Source: Solirubrobacteraceae bacterium (GTDB lineage: Bacteria; Actinomycetota; Thermoleophilia; Solirubrobacterales; Solirubrobacteraceae). From it: 64,000 nt of DNA. The notes under the pieces are model-generated. The model did not search any database. It had not been told where the DNA came from and worked only from the letters and a program-made list of their open reading frames with translations. Both the position numbers and the translations under genes were made by a program. Below, one piece after another: positions 55,990 to 64,000 of this stretch. The stretch spans positions 62,001 to 126,000 of the forward strand of contig JAPSGI010000004.1 of NCBI GenBank assembly GCA_031177685.1. Reading direction: 5' to 3'. Position 1 is the first letter of the stretch. Each line of letters opens with the position of its first letter.

Positions 55990-56053
55990 GCTTAAGTCTC
56001 CTTGCTCAGAAAAATCTCAGTCGCAGTATGGCAGATTTGCTCGGGTGCCCCAA
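55990..56053 (-). promoter_or_regulatory. dnaK operon promoter and leader
   Basis: Minus strand: TTGGGG (56048-56053), 17 bases, CATACT (56025-56030), then the leader with two direct copies of CTGAG (56016-56020 and 56005-56009) 11 bases apart and AGGAG (55998-56002). The leader block GACTGAGATTTTTCTGAG resembles GACTAAGATTTCTCGAG in the clpB leader. This is not a canonical HAIR repeat. Confidence 0.55.
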
Positions 56054-56055
56054 GG

Positions 56056-56937
56056 CTAGCGCTCGGGCAGGGGCGTCTTGGGGCGCAGGCGGGGGACGGC
56101 GTCGACGGCGACGATCGCGGCGACGATGACGGCGGCGCCGGTCCATTCGACGGGGCCGAGGCGGTCGCCGGCCAGCGCGTAGCCGAACAGGCCGGCGAAG
56201 GCGGGCTCGGAGGCGAGGATCAGGGCGGTGCGCGCCGGGTTGGCGTGGCGCTGCGCGTAGGTCTGGACGAGGAAGCCCAGCGCGCTGGCGACGAAGGCCG
56301 TCACGACGAGGGCGCTCCACACCTCGGCGCCGCGGGGCGCCTGCAGGTCGCCGGCGGCCCCGGCGATGGCCAGGCAGGCCAGTCCGCACACGCCGAGCTG
56401 CACCGCGACCAGTCCGCCCACCGGGAAGGCGGCCACGCCGCGGTCCGTGGCCAGGATGTGGGCGGAGAAGGCCAGCGCGCACAGCAGCACGAGCCCGTCC
56501 CCGGCGACCGTGAAGCGGTCGCCCGCACCCGACAGCAAGAACAGCCCGAGCGCCGAAGCGCCCGCGGCCAGCCAGGCCGTGCGTCCCGCGTGCTGGCGCA
56601 GGACGAGGGCGCCGAGCAGCGGGGTGAAGACTACGAACAGCCCGGTGATGAAGCCCGCGTTCGAGGCGCTCGTCTCCTCCAGGCCGAACGTCTGGAACAA
56701 ATAGCCGGCGGTGAGGAAGGCCCCCATCAGCACGCCCGCCGCCCACCCGGACCGGCCCAGGCGCGGGAGGTCGGCGCGGAAGATCACCGCCACGACGAGC
56801 GCCGCGGGAAGGAAGCGGTAGGCCAGGAAGGCCGAGACCGGCAGGCGCTCGATCGCGTCCTGGACCATCGTGAACGTGAGGCCCCAGACCGCGGCGATGC
56901 CGATCAGGGCCAGCTCGGCGGCGCGCGCACGGCTCAT
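56056..56937 (-). CDS. EamA/DMT-family transporter
   Basis: 293 residues with ten predicted membrane helices in two EamA repeats. AELALIGIAAVWGLTFTMVQ and the second-repeat DGLVLLCALAFSAHILATDR are typical. Such proteins export amino acids, nucleobases or other metabolites; substrate unknown. The ATG overlaps the nth stop by four bases (ATGA). Last gene of a kinase-nth-transporter operon. Confidence 0.85.
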   Translation of the reverse strand: MSRARAAELALIGIAAVWGLTFTMVQDAIERLPVSAFLAYRFLPAALVVAVIFRADLPRLGRSGWAAGVLMGAFLTAGYLFQTFGLEETSASNAGFITGLFVVFTPLLGALVLRQHAGRTAWLAAGASALGLFLLSGAGDRFTVAGDGLVLLCALAFSAHILATDRGVAAFPVGGLVAVQLGVCGLACLAIAGAAGDLQAPRGAEVWSALVVTAFVASALGFLVQTYAQRHANPARTALILASEPAFAGLFGYALAGDRLGPVEWTGAAVIVAAIVAVDAVPRLRPKTPLPER

Positions 56938-57587
56938 GGCGCGGCGGCGAGGAAGCCGGGACCGGCGGGGCAGAGGGAGAGCAGCACGCATTCCGCGCAG
57001 CGCGGCCGGCGCGCATGGCAGGTCCGCCGGCCGTGGCGCAGGAGGTTCACGTGCAGCTCGATCTCCTCGCCGCGCGGGGTCATCCGCGTCAACTCGTCGT
57101 GCTGCTCGTCGGAGCCAGCGCCCGCGCGCAGCAGGCCCAGGCGGGTCGCCACCCGGCCGACGTGGGTGTCGACCGGCACGTCGCGGCGCCCATAGGAGAA
57201 CAGCAGCACGCACGCCGCGGTCTTGCGCCCCACGCCGGGCAGGCCGGTGAGGAAGGCGCGTGCGTCCTCCAGCGGCGCGTCGCGCAGGAAGGAGAGATCG
57301 AGGTCCTCCGGCAGCGCGCGCAGGATGTCCTGGATGCGGCGCGACTTGACCTGGGAGATCCCGCCGGGACGGATGGCCTCCTCGACCTCCTCGACCGGCG
57401 CGTCGCGGACCGCCTCCCAGGACGGAAAGCGCTCGCGCAGGCGCGCGTACGCCACGTCGCGGTTGCGGTCGTTGGTGCTCTGCGACAGGACCGTCAGGAC
57501 GAGCTCGTCCAGCGGCGCGCCGTGCGGGTCCCAGAACAGCCGGCCGTACGTCTCGCGCAGCCGGTCGCGCACCTCCGGGACGCTCAC
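56934..57587 (-). CDS. nth: Endonuclease III (base-excision DNA glycosylase)
   Basis: 217 residues from GTG 57587. Helix-hairpin-helix LPGVGRKTAACVLLF with the catalytic Lys, then VPVDTHVGRVATRLGL with the catalytic Asp, and a C-terminal iron-sulfur motif C-x6-C-x2-C-x5-C (CHARRPRCAECVLLSLC). Removes oxidised pyrimidines. The start overlaps the sugar-kinase stop by four bases (GTGA). Confidence 0.93.
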   Translation of the reverse strand: MSVPEVRDRLRETYGRLFWDPHGAPLDELVLTVLSQSTNDRNRDVAYARLRERFPSWEAVRDAPVEEVEEAIRPGGISQVKSRRIQDILRALPEDLDLSFLRDAPLEDARAFLTGLPGVGRKTAACVLLFSYGRRDVPVDTHVGRVATRLGLLRAGAGSDEQHDELTRMTPRGEEIELHVNLLRHGRRTCHARRPRCAECVLLSLCPAGPGFLAAAP

Positions 57588-58486
57588 ACGGCGCCCCAGC
57601 GCTCGGTCGCGCGCGCCGCGGCCTCGACCGCCTCGGGCAGCGCGGCCGCCACGGCCGGCGGGTAGAACGCGGCGAGCGTGAGGCGTCCCAGCAGCACGCC
57701 CATCAGCGCGTCGCCGGCGCCGACGGTGCTGAGCACCTGGGCCGGCCGGCCCGGCGCGTCGGCACGCACCTCGCCGCGCAGCAGCGCGCCCTGGGCGCCC
57801 AAGGTCACAGCGGCCATGCGCGCGCCCGCCGCGACCAGCGCCTCGGCGGCCGCCTCGGGATCGTGCTCGCCGGTCAGCAGCTCGGCCTCCGCGCGGTTGC
57901 AGCGGACCAGCAGCGCGCCCGGGACGCACAGGTTGGCCGACTCCACGGCGCGCGCCACCGAGTCCCACCGGTGCAGGCGCAGGTTGGGGTCGAAGATCAC
58001 GGGGCGATCGAGCTCGAGCGCGCGCTCGCGGGCGCGCAGGGTGAGCGCCCGCTCGTCCTCGCCCGCCAGCGTGTTGGAGGAGAAGAACACCGCGTCGCAC
58101 TCCTCGACCGCCTCGTCCAACCGCGGGCCGGCCGCGACGATCAGCGCCTCGATCCCCTCGCCGTAGATCGAGTACTCGGGCTCGCCGTCGCCGTCCACCG
58201 CGATGAAGGCGATCGGCGTCGACAGGCCGGGCGCGAGCGCGAACCACTCGAGGTCGACCCCCTCCGCGGCGAGGCGATCGCGCAGCCAGACGCCCCAGGC
58301 GTCGTCGCCCGCGCCGCCGGCCATGGCGACGGGCGCGCCGATGCGCGCGGCGGACACCGCGACGTTGGCCACCGCGCCCCCGAAGTGCGGCACGAAGGCG
58401 GGCGCCTGGGCCAGGCCGGCGACGTGGCGCTCGCACACCAAGTCGACCAGCGCCTCTCCGATGCACAGCGTAGGCACCCGCGTCAC
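57584..58486 (-). CDS. PfkB-family carbohydrate kinase (fructokinase-like)
   Basis: 300 residues from GTG 58486, which has a GAGG ribosome-binding site 5 bases upstream. Begins TLCIGEALVDLV; first PfkB signature FGGAVANVAVSAARIGAPV, second STVGAGDALMGVLLGRLT with the catalytic GAGD Asp. Overall similar to fructokinases and other ribokinase-fold sugar kinases. Phosphorylates a sugar or nucleoside; exact substrate unclear. Confidence 0.85.
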   Translation of the reverse strand: MTRVPTLCIGEALVDLVCERHVAGLAQAPAFVPHFGGAVANVAVSAARIGAPVAMAGGAGDDAWGVWLRDRLAAEGVDLEWFALAPGLSTPIAFIAVDGDGEPEYSIYGEGIEALIVAAGPRLDEAVEECDAVFFSSNTLAGEDERALTLRARERALELDRPVIFDPNLRLHRWDSVARAVESANLCVPGALLVRCNRAEAELLTGEHDPEAAAEALVAAGARMAAVTLGAQGALLRGEVRADAPGRPAQVLSTVGAGDALMGVLLGRLTLAAFYPPAVAAALPEAVEAAARATERWGAV

Positions 58487-58503
58487 GTTAACCTCGCCCG
58501 GCC

Positions 58504-59328
58504 GTGGAGGCCCGCGTGGAGCAAACCGAGGGGGCGCCGATCGAGGTCCGCCTGGAGGACGTCGACGAGGTGCCGATCGTCTGGCGCCACGCGCCGGGCG
58601 ACGATCCGCCGATCCTCTACGTGCACGGCGTGCCGCAGTCCGGCGCCATGTGGGAGCCCTTCCTGGCGCGCACGGGGGGCTTCGCGCCGGACCTGCCGGG
58701 CTTCGGCCGCTCCGCCAAGCGCGGCGACTTCCGCTACGACGTGGAGGGCTACGCGAACTGGCTGCAGCGCTTCCTGGCACACGTCGAGGTGGAGCGCTTC
58801 CGGCTGGTCCTGCACGACTGGGGGGCGGTCGCCCTGGCGCTGGCCCAGCGGGTGCCCGAGCGAGTGGAGTGCCTGGTGATCGTGAGCGCGGTGCCCTTCC
58901 TGCCCGGCTATCGCTGGCATCGCGTGGCCCGCTGGTGGCGGCGCCCGGTCGCCGGCGAGCTGATGATGGGCGCGACGACGCGCTGGGCCCTGCAGCGCTC
59001 CACCGGCGTCCCGCGCGAGGAGGCCGAGCGCTGGTGGGCCGACTTCGACCAGGGCACGCAGCGCGCGATCCTCAAGCTCTACCGCAGCGCCCCCGAGCAC
59101 CGGCTGGCGGAACTGGGGGCCCGCCTGGAGCGGATCGCGTGCCCCACGCTGGTCGTGTGGGGCGAGCGCGATCCGTTCCTGGACCCTTCGTTCGCCGACG
59201 CGTATGCTCGGCGCATCGCCGGTGCGTCCGTGCGGCGCGTCCCCGGCGCCGGTCACTGGCCGTGGCTGGACGATCCCGGGGTAACCGACGAGGTGTGCCG
59301 GTTTCTTCTCACCGGCGACACGCCATGA
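58504..59328 (+). CDS. Alpha/beta hydrolase (HDWG type)
   Basis: 274 residues. YVHGVPQSGAMWEPF supplies the oxyanion hole, LVLHDWGAVALALA has an Asp nucleophile with adjacent Trp as in haloalkane dehalogenases, VVWGERDPFLDP the acid and GAGHWPWLDDPG the His. Dehalogenase or epoxide-hydrolase activity is possible. GTG 58504 lies 9 bases after TAACCT (58489-58494). The TGA overlaps the next ATG by four bases. Confidence 0.8.
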   Translation: MEARVEQTEGAPIEVRLEDVDEVPIVWRHAPGDDPPILYVHGVPQSGAMWEPFLARTGGFAPDLPGFGRSAKRGDFRYDVEGYANWLQRFLAHVEVERFRLVLHDWGAVALALAQRVPERVECLVIVSAVPFLPGYRWHRVARWWRRPVAGELMMGATTRWALQRSTGVPREEAERWWADFDQGTQRAILKLYRSAPEHRLAELGARLERIACPTLVVWGERDPFLDPSFADAYARRIAGASVRRVPGAGHWPWLDDPGVTDEVCRFLLTGDTP

Positions 59329-60908
59329 CCTCCGCCGACCTCGCCCTGCCCTCCTCGCGCCGCAGCGTCGCCGCGCCCCTGCTGGTGGCGGGCGCACTGG
59401 CGCTTGCCTACCTCATCCTGCAGCCGGCGAGCGCCGACCTGGCCGCGCAGGTGTACCGCACGGACCTCTTCGAGGAGGTCGGCTTCACGCTGTGGAACGG
59501 CCAGTGGTTCGCCGGGCACCACACGATGGGCTACAGCGTCCTCTTCCCGCCGCTGGCCTCCGTGCTGGGACCGCGGCTCGTCGGCGCGCTGGCCGCCGTG
59601 GCCGCGGCGGTCCTGTTCGAGCGGATCACCTACGCGCGCTGGGGCGCCAACGCGCGGCTGGGCGCGATCTGGTTCGGCGCGGCCAGCGCGACCAACCTCT
59701 TCACCGGCCGGCTCACCTTCGCGCTCGGCGTGGCGCTCGCGCTCGGCGCGGTGCTGGCGGCGCAGCGCGAGCGCCCGCGCCTGGCCGTCGCGTTCGCGGT
59801 GCTCGCGCCGATCGGGAGCCCGGTCGCCGGCCTCTTCCTCGCGCTGGCGGCGGGCGCCCACGGACTGGCCACGCGCCGGCGGCTGAGCTTCGCCGTCGCC
59901 GGGGCGGCGCTCGTCACCGCGGTGGGGCTGGCGGCCGCCTTCCCGGAGGGCGGCGCGCACCCGTTCGTGTTCTCGGCGTACTGGCCGACGGTCGCCTTCG
60001 CGGCGGCGGCCCTCGTCGTGATCCCGCGCGAGGAGCGCGCGCTGCGCTACGGGGCCGCGCTGTACGCGCTGGCCTGCACGGCGGCCTTCCTCATCGACAC
60101 CCCCATGGGCGGCAACGCGGCGCGCCTGGGGACGCTGCTGGGCGGGCCGCTGCTCGCGTGCGTGCTGTGGCGCCGCCGCGCGCTCGCGCTCGCCGTGCTG
60201 GCGCTGCCGCTGCTGTACTGGCAGTGGATGCCGCCGGTGCGCGACGTGCGCGACGCACGCGGCGACCCCTCGGTCCAGGCCTCGTTCTACGTCCCGCTGA
60301 ACTCCTTCCTGGCCGACCAGCGCCCGACCGGGCGGATCGAGGTGCTGCCCACGCGCAACCACTGGGAGACCGTCCACGTGGCGCCGCGCTTCGCGCTGGC
60401 GCGCGGCTGGGAGCGCCAGCTGGACGTCAAGTACAACCGGCTGTTCTACGAGGGCAGGCTCGACCCGATCGCCTACCGGACGTGGCTGTCCACCAACAGC
60501 GTCCAGTTCGTGGCCGTCCCGGAGACCCGGCTGGACTACGCCGCGATCCCCGAGGCCCGCCTGATCCGGACCGGCCTGCCCTACCTGGAGCCGGTGTGGG
60601 GCAACGCGAACTGGCGCGTGTATCGCTTCAAGCACGTCGTGCCGCTCGTCCTGGGTCCGGCCCACCTGGTGTCCCTGACGCCGAACGCCTTCACGCTGCG
60701 GGTCACGCGGCGCGGCGTGGTGGACGTGCGTGTGCGCTACACCCGCTACTGGAAGCTCGTGGCGGGCGCCGGCTGCGTGGAGCAGGCGCCGGGCGGGCTG
60801 ACCCGGCTGCGCCTCACGCATCCGGGCCTGGCGCGCGTCCGGGCCGAGTTCGCGCCGAGCCGGCTGGTCAGCGCCGGGCCGCGCTGCCGCGACCCGCGCA
60901 GCGCCTGA
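59325..60908 (+). CDS. Polytopic membrane protein, GT-C-like
   Basis: 527 residues. About ten membrane helices in the first 300 residues, with an early loop YRTDLFEEVGFTLWNGQWFA and GHHTMGYSVLFPPLASVL that looks like the substrate loop of a GT-C glycosyltransferase, then a soluble C-terminal domain (from about residue 320, VRDARGDPSVQASFYVPL). I cannot assign a family with certainty. Coupled to the hydrolase upstream by ATGA. Confidence 0.65.
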   Translation: MTSADLALPSSRRSVAAPLLVAGALALAYLILQPASADLAAQVYRTDLFEEVGFTLWNGQWFAGHHTMGYSVLFPPLASVLGPRLVGALAAVAAAVLFERITYARWGANARLGAIWFGAASATNLFTGRLTFALGVALALGAVLAAQRERPRLAVAFAVLAPIGSPVAGLFLALAAGAHGLATRRRLSFAVAGAALVTAVGLAAAFPEGGAHPFVFSAYWPTVAFAAAALVVIPREERALRYGAALYALACTAAFLIDTPMGGNAARLGTLLGGPLLACVLWRRRALALAVLALPLLYWQWMPPVRDVRDARGDPSVQASFYVPLNSFLADQRPTGRIEVLPTRNHWETVHVAPRFALARGWERQLDVKYNRLFYEGRLDPIAYRTWLSTNSVQFVAVPETRLDYAAIPEARLIRTGLPYLEPVWGNANWRVYRFKHVVPLVLGPAHLVSLTPNAFTLRVTRRGVVDVRVRYTRYWKLVAGAGCVEQAPGGLTRLRLTHPGLARVRAEFAPSRLVSAGPRCRDPRSA

Positions 60909-60957
60909 CCCCTCCCTGGCCGGGTGGCCGGCGCGCCGCTAGGATGGTCGCGCGTCC

Positions 60958-61737
60958 ATGGTCGCCCGTCTGCGCCAATTCGAGGCTCGCGTATTGCCGC
61001 ACGGCGTCTTGGACGTCGTGCGCCAGGTCGCGCTGTTCGCGGCGGCCTACTACGCCTACCGATTCGTGCGCGGCGCCGTGGACGGCAAGGCGGCGGAGGC
61101 CTTCGCCAACGGCCGCGAGCTCATTTCGCTGGAGCGGACGCTGAACCTGTTCTTCGAGCCCGCCGTTCAGGCCTGGGCGAGCGGGCAGGCGTGGCTGATC
61201 GACTTCGCGAGCTGGATGTACGTGAACTCGCACTTCTCGATCACGCTCGGTGCGCTGGTCTTCATCTACCTCTTCCACAACTCCAGCTTCTACTTCATCC
61301 GCAACATGTTCATGGTGGCGATGGGGCTGGCGCTGGTCGGCTACGTCCTGTACCCGACGGCGCCGCCGCGCTTCTTCCCCGAATGGGGCTTCACCGACTC
61401 CGTCAGCGAGTTCACGGGGATCCCGCAGGACAGCGTCGCGGTCAACGCGCTGTTCAACCCGTTCGCGGCGGTGCCCTCCATGCACGTGGCCTTCGCGCTG
61501 ATGCTCGGCTGGCCGCTGGCGCGGCTGGTCAAGCGCCGCGCCTTCAAGGTGGTGTGGTTCCTCTACCCCTTCCTGGTCACCTTCGTGGTCGTGGCGACCG
61601 GCAACCACTTCTGGATGGACGCGTTCCTGGGAGCGCTGGTGGCGGGCGTGTCGGCCTACGTGGCGCAGGCGTTCCTCGCCCGCGCGCGGCCGGGCGTGTG
61701 GGCCTTCTCGCCGGTGCGCGCCGGGGCTCCCGCCTGA
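60958..61737 (+). CDS. PAP2/AUR1-like membrane phosphatase or phosphotransferase
   Basis: 259 residues with about six membrane helices. The lipid-phosphatase active-site motifs are FAAVPSMHVAFAL (His of the PSxH motif) and VVATGNHFWMDAFLGALV (His-x3-Asp). This pair is the form found in AUR1/inositol-phosphotransferase-type PAP2 proteins. TAGGAT (60940-60945) is 12 bases before the ATG. Its TGA overlaps the ATG of the next gene by one base, placing it in an operon with the phosphatidyltransferase. Confidence 0.82.
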   Translation: MVARLRQFEARVLPHGVLDVVRQVALFAAAYYAYRFVRGAVDGKAAEAFANGRELISLERTLNLFFEPAVQAWASGQAWLIDFASWMYVNSHFSITLGALVFIYLFHNSSFYFIRNMFMVAMGLALVGYVLYPTAPPRFFPEWGFTDSVSEFTGIPQDSVAVNALFNPFAAVPSMHVAFALMLGWPLARLVKRRAFKVVWFLYPFLVTFVVVATGNHFWMDAFLGALVAGVSAYVAQAFLARARPGVWAFSPVRAGAPA

Positions 61738-62357
61738 TGGCCGCGCCGCGGCGCGGCGCTCCCAGCGCGCAAGAGATCTCGGCGGTCATGCGCGACCGCC
61801 TGATCGAGTCCCGCCTGACTCCGAACACGATCTCGCTCACCGGCTTCGCGCTGAACGTGCTGGCGGCCGTGCTGGTGTGGCAGCGCTACTTCGTGCTGGC
61901 GGGGCTGGCCTTCATCGTCGGCTCGGTCTGCGACACGCTCGACGGGCGCTACTCGCGGATGTCGGGCAAGGGCACGGCGTTCGGCGCGTTCCTGGACTCC
62001 ACGCTGGACCGCCTGGAGGAGGGCATCGTGCTCATCGCGGTGGGCGCCTACTTCGCCGACCGCGGCGACAACCTCGCCGTCGCGGCGTGCGTGGCGGCCG
62101 TGCTGTTCTCGCTCATGGTCTCCTACACCCGCGCGCGGGCCGAGGCGCTCGGCGTGGAGTGCAAGGTCGGCCTGGCCACCCGCCCGGTGCGCGTCGTGAT
62201 CCTGTCGGTGGGGCTGGTGTTCGCGCGGGGGGCGGGGATCGGCGACTTCGAGCTGCTGGAGGCGGCGGTCTACGTCCTCGCGGCCCTGACCTTCTTCACC
62301 ACGGTCCAGCGGATCTGGCACGTGCGCGGCGCGCTGAGGGCCGCCGCCGCGGCGTAG
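61737..62357 (+). CDS. CDP-alcohol phosphatidyltransferase, possible PI-phosphate synthase
   Basis: 206 residues. The catalytic motif is D-x2-D-G-x2-S-R-x8-G-x3-D-x3-D (CDTLDGRYSR then GAFLDSTLDR), with Ser where Ala is usual. About six membrane helices. It attaches an alcohol head group to CDP-diacylglycerol; since inositol-phosphate synthase follows, phosphatidylinositol-phosphate synthase is a reasonable guess, but PG-phosphate or another lipid is possible. Confidence 0.82.
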   Translation: MAAPRRGAPSAQEISAVMRDRLIESRLTPNTISLTGFALNVLAAVLVWQRYFVLAGLAFIVGSVCDTLDGRYSRMSGKGTAFGAFLDSTLDRLEEGIVLIAVGAYFADRGDNLAVAACVAAVLFSLMVSYTRARAEALGVECKVGLATRPVRVVILSVGLVFARGAGIGDFELLEAAVYVLAALTFFTTVQRIWHVRGALRAAAAA

Positions 62358-62409
62358 CCGCGTCCGAGTCGGGTATGTAACCCGGGTGACCTCCGCGCGG
62401 TACCTTCCT

Positions 62410-62427
62410 GCGGCCCGGCAGGGCCGC
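62410..62427 (+). terminator. Hairpin before ino1
   Basis: GCGGCCC (62410-62416) pairs with GGGCCGC (62421-62427) around GGCA and is followed by TTTCCCCTT. It may end the upstream PAP2-phosphatidyltransferase transcript, or be a leader hairpin of ino1 if TACCTT (62401-62406) is the ino1 -10. Confidence 0.5.
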
Positions 62428-62439
62428 TTTCCCCTTCCT

Positions 62440-62446
62440 AGGAGGA
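62440..62446 (+). promoter_or_regulatory. Strong ribosome-binding site of ino1
   Basis: AGGAGGA lies 10 bases before GTG 62457 and decides that start. It is one of the strongest Shine-Dalgarno sites in a window where most genes lack one, fitting a highly translated gene. Confidence 0.7.
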
Positions 62447-62456
62447 ATTTCTAAAC

Positions 62457-63617
62457 GTGAGCAAGACCAACGGCAAGACCCGCTACCAGCACGAGAAGGT
62501 GCGCGTCGCCATCATCGGCGTCGGCAACTGCGCCTCCTCGTTCGTGCAGGGGGTCCAGTTCTACAAGGACGCCGATCCGGCGCAGGACGTCCCGGGGCTC
62601 ATGCACGTCGACCTCGGCGGCTACCACGTCCGCGACATCGAGTTCAGCGCCGCCTTCGACATCGACGCCGACAAGGTCGGCAAGGACCTCTCCCAGGCGA
62701 TCTGGGCCGGGCAGAACAACACGCTGAAGTTCGCCGACGTGCCGGAGCTGGGCGTGAAGGTCCACCGCGGCATGACCCACGACGGGCTGGGCAAGTACCT
62801 CTCGGAGAAGATCGAGAAGGCGCCCGGCAAGACCGACGACATCGTCCAGATCCTGCGCGACACCCACACCGACGTGGTCGTGTCCTACCTTCCGGTCGGC
62901 TCCGAGCTGGCCACCAAGTGGTACGTCGAGCAGGTGCTGGAGGCCGGCTGCGCCTTCGTCAACTGCATCCCGGTGTTCATCGCGCGCGAGGACTACTGGG
63001 ACGAGCGCTTCCGCAAGGCCGGCGTGCCGATCATCGGCGACGACATCAAGTCCCAGGTCGGCGCGACGATCGTCCACCGTTCGCTCGCGCGGCTGTTTCA
63101 CGACCGCGGCGTGAAGATGATGCGCACGTCGCAGCTCAACGTGGGCGGCAACATGGACTTCTACAACATGCTCGAGCGCGAGCGGCTGGAGTCCAAGAAG
63201 ATCTCCAAGACCGACGCGGTCACGTCGATCATGGGCCACGAGCTGCCCAAGGACGACGTCTACATCGGCCCCTCGGACTACGTGCCGTGGCTGACCGACC
63301 GCAAGTGGGCGCACATCCGCGTCGAGGGACAGGCCTTCGGCGACGTGCCGCTCAACCTCGAGATGAAGCTCGAGGTCTGGGACTCCCCGAACTCCGCGGG
63401 CATCGTCATCGACGCGGTGCGCTGCTGCAAGCTGGCGCTCAACCACGGCGTCGCGGGCCAGCTCGACGGGCCCAGCTCCTACCTCATGAAGTCGCCGCAC
63501 ACGCAGCGGCCGGACGACGCGGCGCGCGAGGCGACCGAGGAGTTCATCGCCGCGCACTCCGGCGTGCCCGGGACGAAGCCCACGGGCGTCCCGGCGCCCG
63601 ATCCGGCAGAGGCGTAG
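62457..63617 (+). CDS. ino1: Inositol-3-phosphate synthase
   Basis: 386 residues. NAD-binding [19 protein letters not shown] (17-35), then the actinobacterial-type core: [70 protein letters not shown] and [13 protein letters not shown]-like segment. Converts glucose-6-phosphate to inositol-3-phosphate (also called inositol-1-phosphate), the head-group source for inositol phospholipids and mycothiol-type thiols. Followed by a strong terminator. Confidence 0.96.
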   Translation: MSKTNGKTRYQHEKVRVAIIGVGNCASSFVQGVQFYKDADPAQDVPGLMHVDLGGYHVRDIEFSAAFDIDADKVGKDLSQAIWAGQNNTLKFADVPELGVKVHRGMTHDGLGKYLSEKIEKAPGKTDDIVQILRDTHTDVVVSYLPVGSELATKWYVEQVLEAGCAFVNCIPVFIAREDYWDERFRKAGVPIIGDDIKSQVGATIVHRSLARLFHDRGVKMMRTSQLNVGGNMDFYNMLERERLESKKISKTDAVTSIMGHELPKDDVYIGPSDYVPWLTDRKWAHIRVEGQAFGDVPLNLEMKLEVWDSPNSAGIVIDAVRCCKLALNHGVAGQLDGPSSYLMKSPHTQRPDDAAREATEEFIAAHSGVPGTKPTGVPAPDPAEA

Positions 63618-63620
63618 ACA

Positions 63621-63644
63621 GGCGGCCCGCTTCGGCGGGCCGCC
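63621..63644 (+). terminator. Terminator of ino1
   Basis: GGCGGCCCGC-TTCG-GCGGGCCGCC: a perfect 10-bp stem with a UUCG tetraloop, starting three bases after the ino1 stop. It separates ino1 from the glycosyltransferase that follows. Confidence 0.85.
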
Positions 63645-63659
63645 ACTATGCTGGCGCGC

Positions 63660-64000
63660 GTGCCGGCGGACAGGTTCGCGATCGCCCAGGTCACGCCGTA
63701 TGCCTGGGAGGGGGGCCACGAGGTCAACCTCCAGGTGGGCCGCGTGGCGGCGGAGCTGGCCGCGCGCGGGCACCGGGTGGCGATCGTGGCGCCGTCCATC
63801 CGCTCCGGGTTGGTGCGCGAGACCCGCGCGGCGATCCGCGCGGGGGGCGACGCGCTGCTGCCGGCGCCGGGCGAGCCGCCGCGCCTGCTGGCGGTCGGCG
63901 ACGTGCTGCCCGTCGGATCGGCGCGGCGCGGGTCGCGGCGCCTTCCGGTCGACGTGGCGCGCACCGTGGAGGAGACGCTCACGGCGCTGCCGCTCGACTT
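63660..64000 (+). CDS. GT4-family glycosyltransferase, N-terminal part (cut by window edge)
   Basis: The first 113 codons of a GT4 glycosyltransferase: FAIAQVTPYAWEGGHEVNLQ, then VGRVAAELAARGHRVAIVAP, similar to PimA/PimB-type mannosyltransferases (CPYSWDVPGGV in PimA). Start at GTG 63660 rather than the in-frame ATG 63648, because TATGCT (63647-63652) lies 7 bases before it. Its location next to ino1 and the phosphatidyltransferase makes phosphatidylinositol mannoside synthesis plausible. Confidence 0.75.
   Translation, partial: MPADRFAIAQVTPYAWEGGHEVNLQVGRVAAELAARGHRVAIVAPSIRSGLVRETRAAIRAGGDALLPAPGEPPRLLAVGDVLPVGSARRGSRRLPVDVARTVEETLTALPLD

Overview
The window is 64 kb of very GC-rich, tightly packed bacterial chromosome. 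It has no insertion sequence, phage gene, rRNA operon or CRISPR array, and no gene-free stretch longer than about 150 bases. The mix of genes (dnaK-grpE-dnaJ-hspR order, small PurL with PurS and PurQ, myo-inositol-1-phosphate synthase beside a CDP-alcohol phosphatidyltransferase, polyprenol-phosphate mannosyltransferase, secreted collagen-like and thrombospondin type 3 repeat proteins, GTG/TTG starts) points to a deep-branching actinobacterium. Thermoleophilia (Solirubrobacterales, Conexibacter- or Patulibacter-like) is my best guess; this is inference from content, since no marker such as 16S rRNA is present.

Layout. 1-12.4 kb: end of an inositol-monophosphatase-family gene, an AdnA/RecB-like helicase-nuclease, PAC2, a secreted LVIVD protein, a selenocysteine tRNA (selC), a collagen-like secreted protein, a spore-photoproduct-lyase-like radical SAM enzyme, a DHH phosphoesterase, a CAP protein, then aldose epimerase / hemolysin III / phosphotriesterase. 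12.4-22.2 kb: envelope and sugar genes (GT87, trehalose-phosphatase operon, polyprenol-P mannosyltransferase), two half-size TauE/SafE proteins, PolX, a SpoIIM-like protein and thioredoxin. 22.2-28 kb: ileS behind a MerR/B12-domain-like regulator, DoxX with a palindromic operator, polysaccharide deacetylase. 28-42.6 kb: a purine supercluster holding purH, purN, purF, purL, purQ, purS, purC, purB, purE and purD, with recQ interposed; purM and purK are not here. 43-56 kb: the heat-shock block clpB and dnaK-grpE-dnaJ-hspR, both on the minus strand, separated by two plus-strand secreted calcium-binding proteins. 56-64 kb: nth, a sugar kinase, a hydrolase, then a phosphoinositide lipid module (AUR1-like PAP2, CDP-alcohol phosphatidyltransferase, ino1, start of a GT4 gene).

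Most striking item: the 5.3-kb gene at about 46.6-51.9 kb encodes a secreted protein of about 1,760 residues whose middle part reads like the calcium-binding and pore-forming region of anthrax protective antigen / clostridial binary-toxin B components. It contains a DxDxDGxPDxxE calcium motif and a long Ser/Thr/His-rich insertion with a DIGG turn. It sits behind a 23-proline linker, and no partner enzyme component is visible.

Regulation seen in sequence. Many starts lie 6-12 bases after a TANNNT-type -10 hexamer, with no Shine-Dalgarno sequence, so leaderless transcripts look common; selC has the same hexamer 7 bases before its 5' end. clpB has a HAIR-like inverted repeat just after its promoter, which fits repression by the HspR encoded nearby. 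Several convergent gene pairs share a CTAG in which both stop codons overlap.
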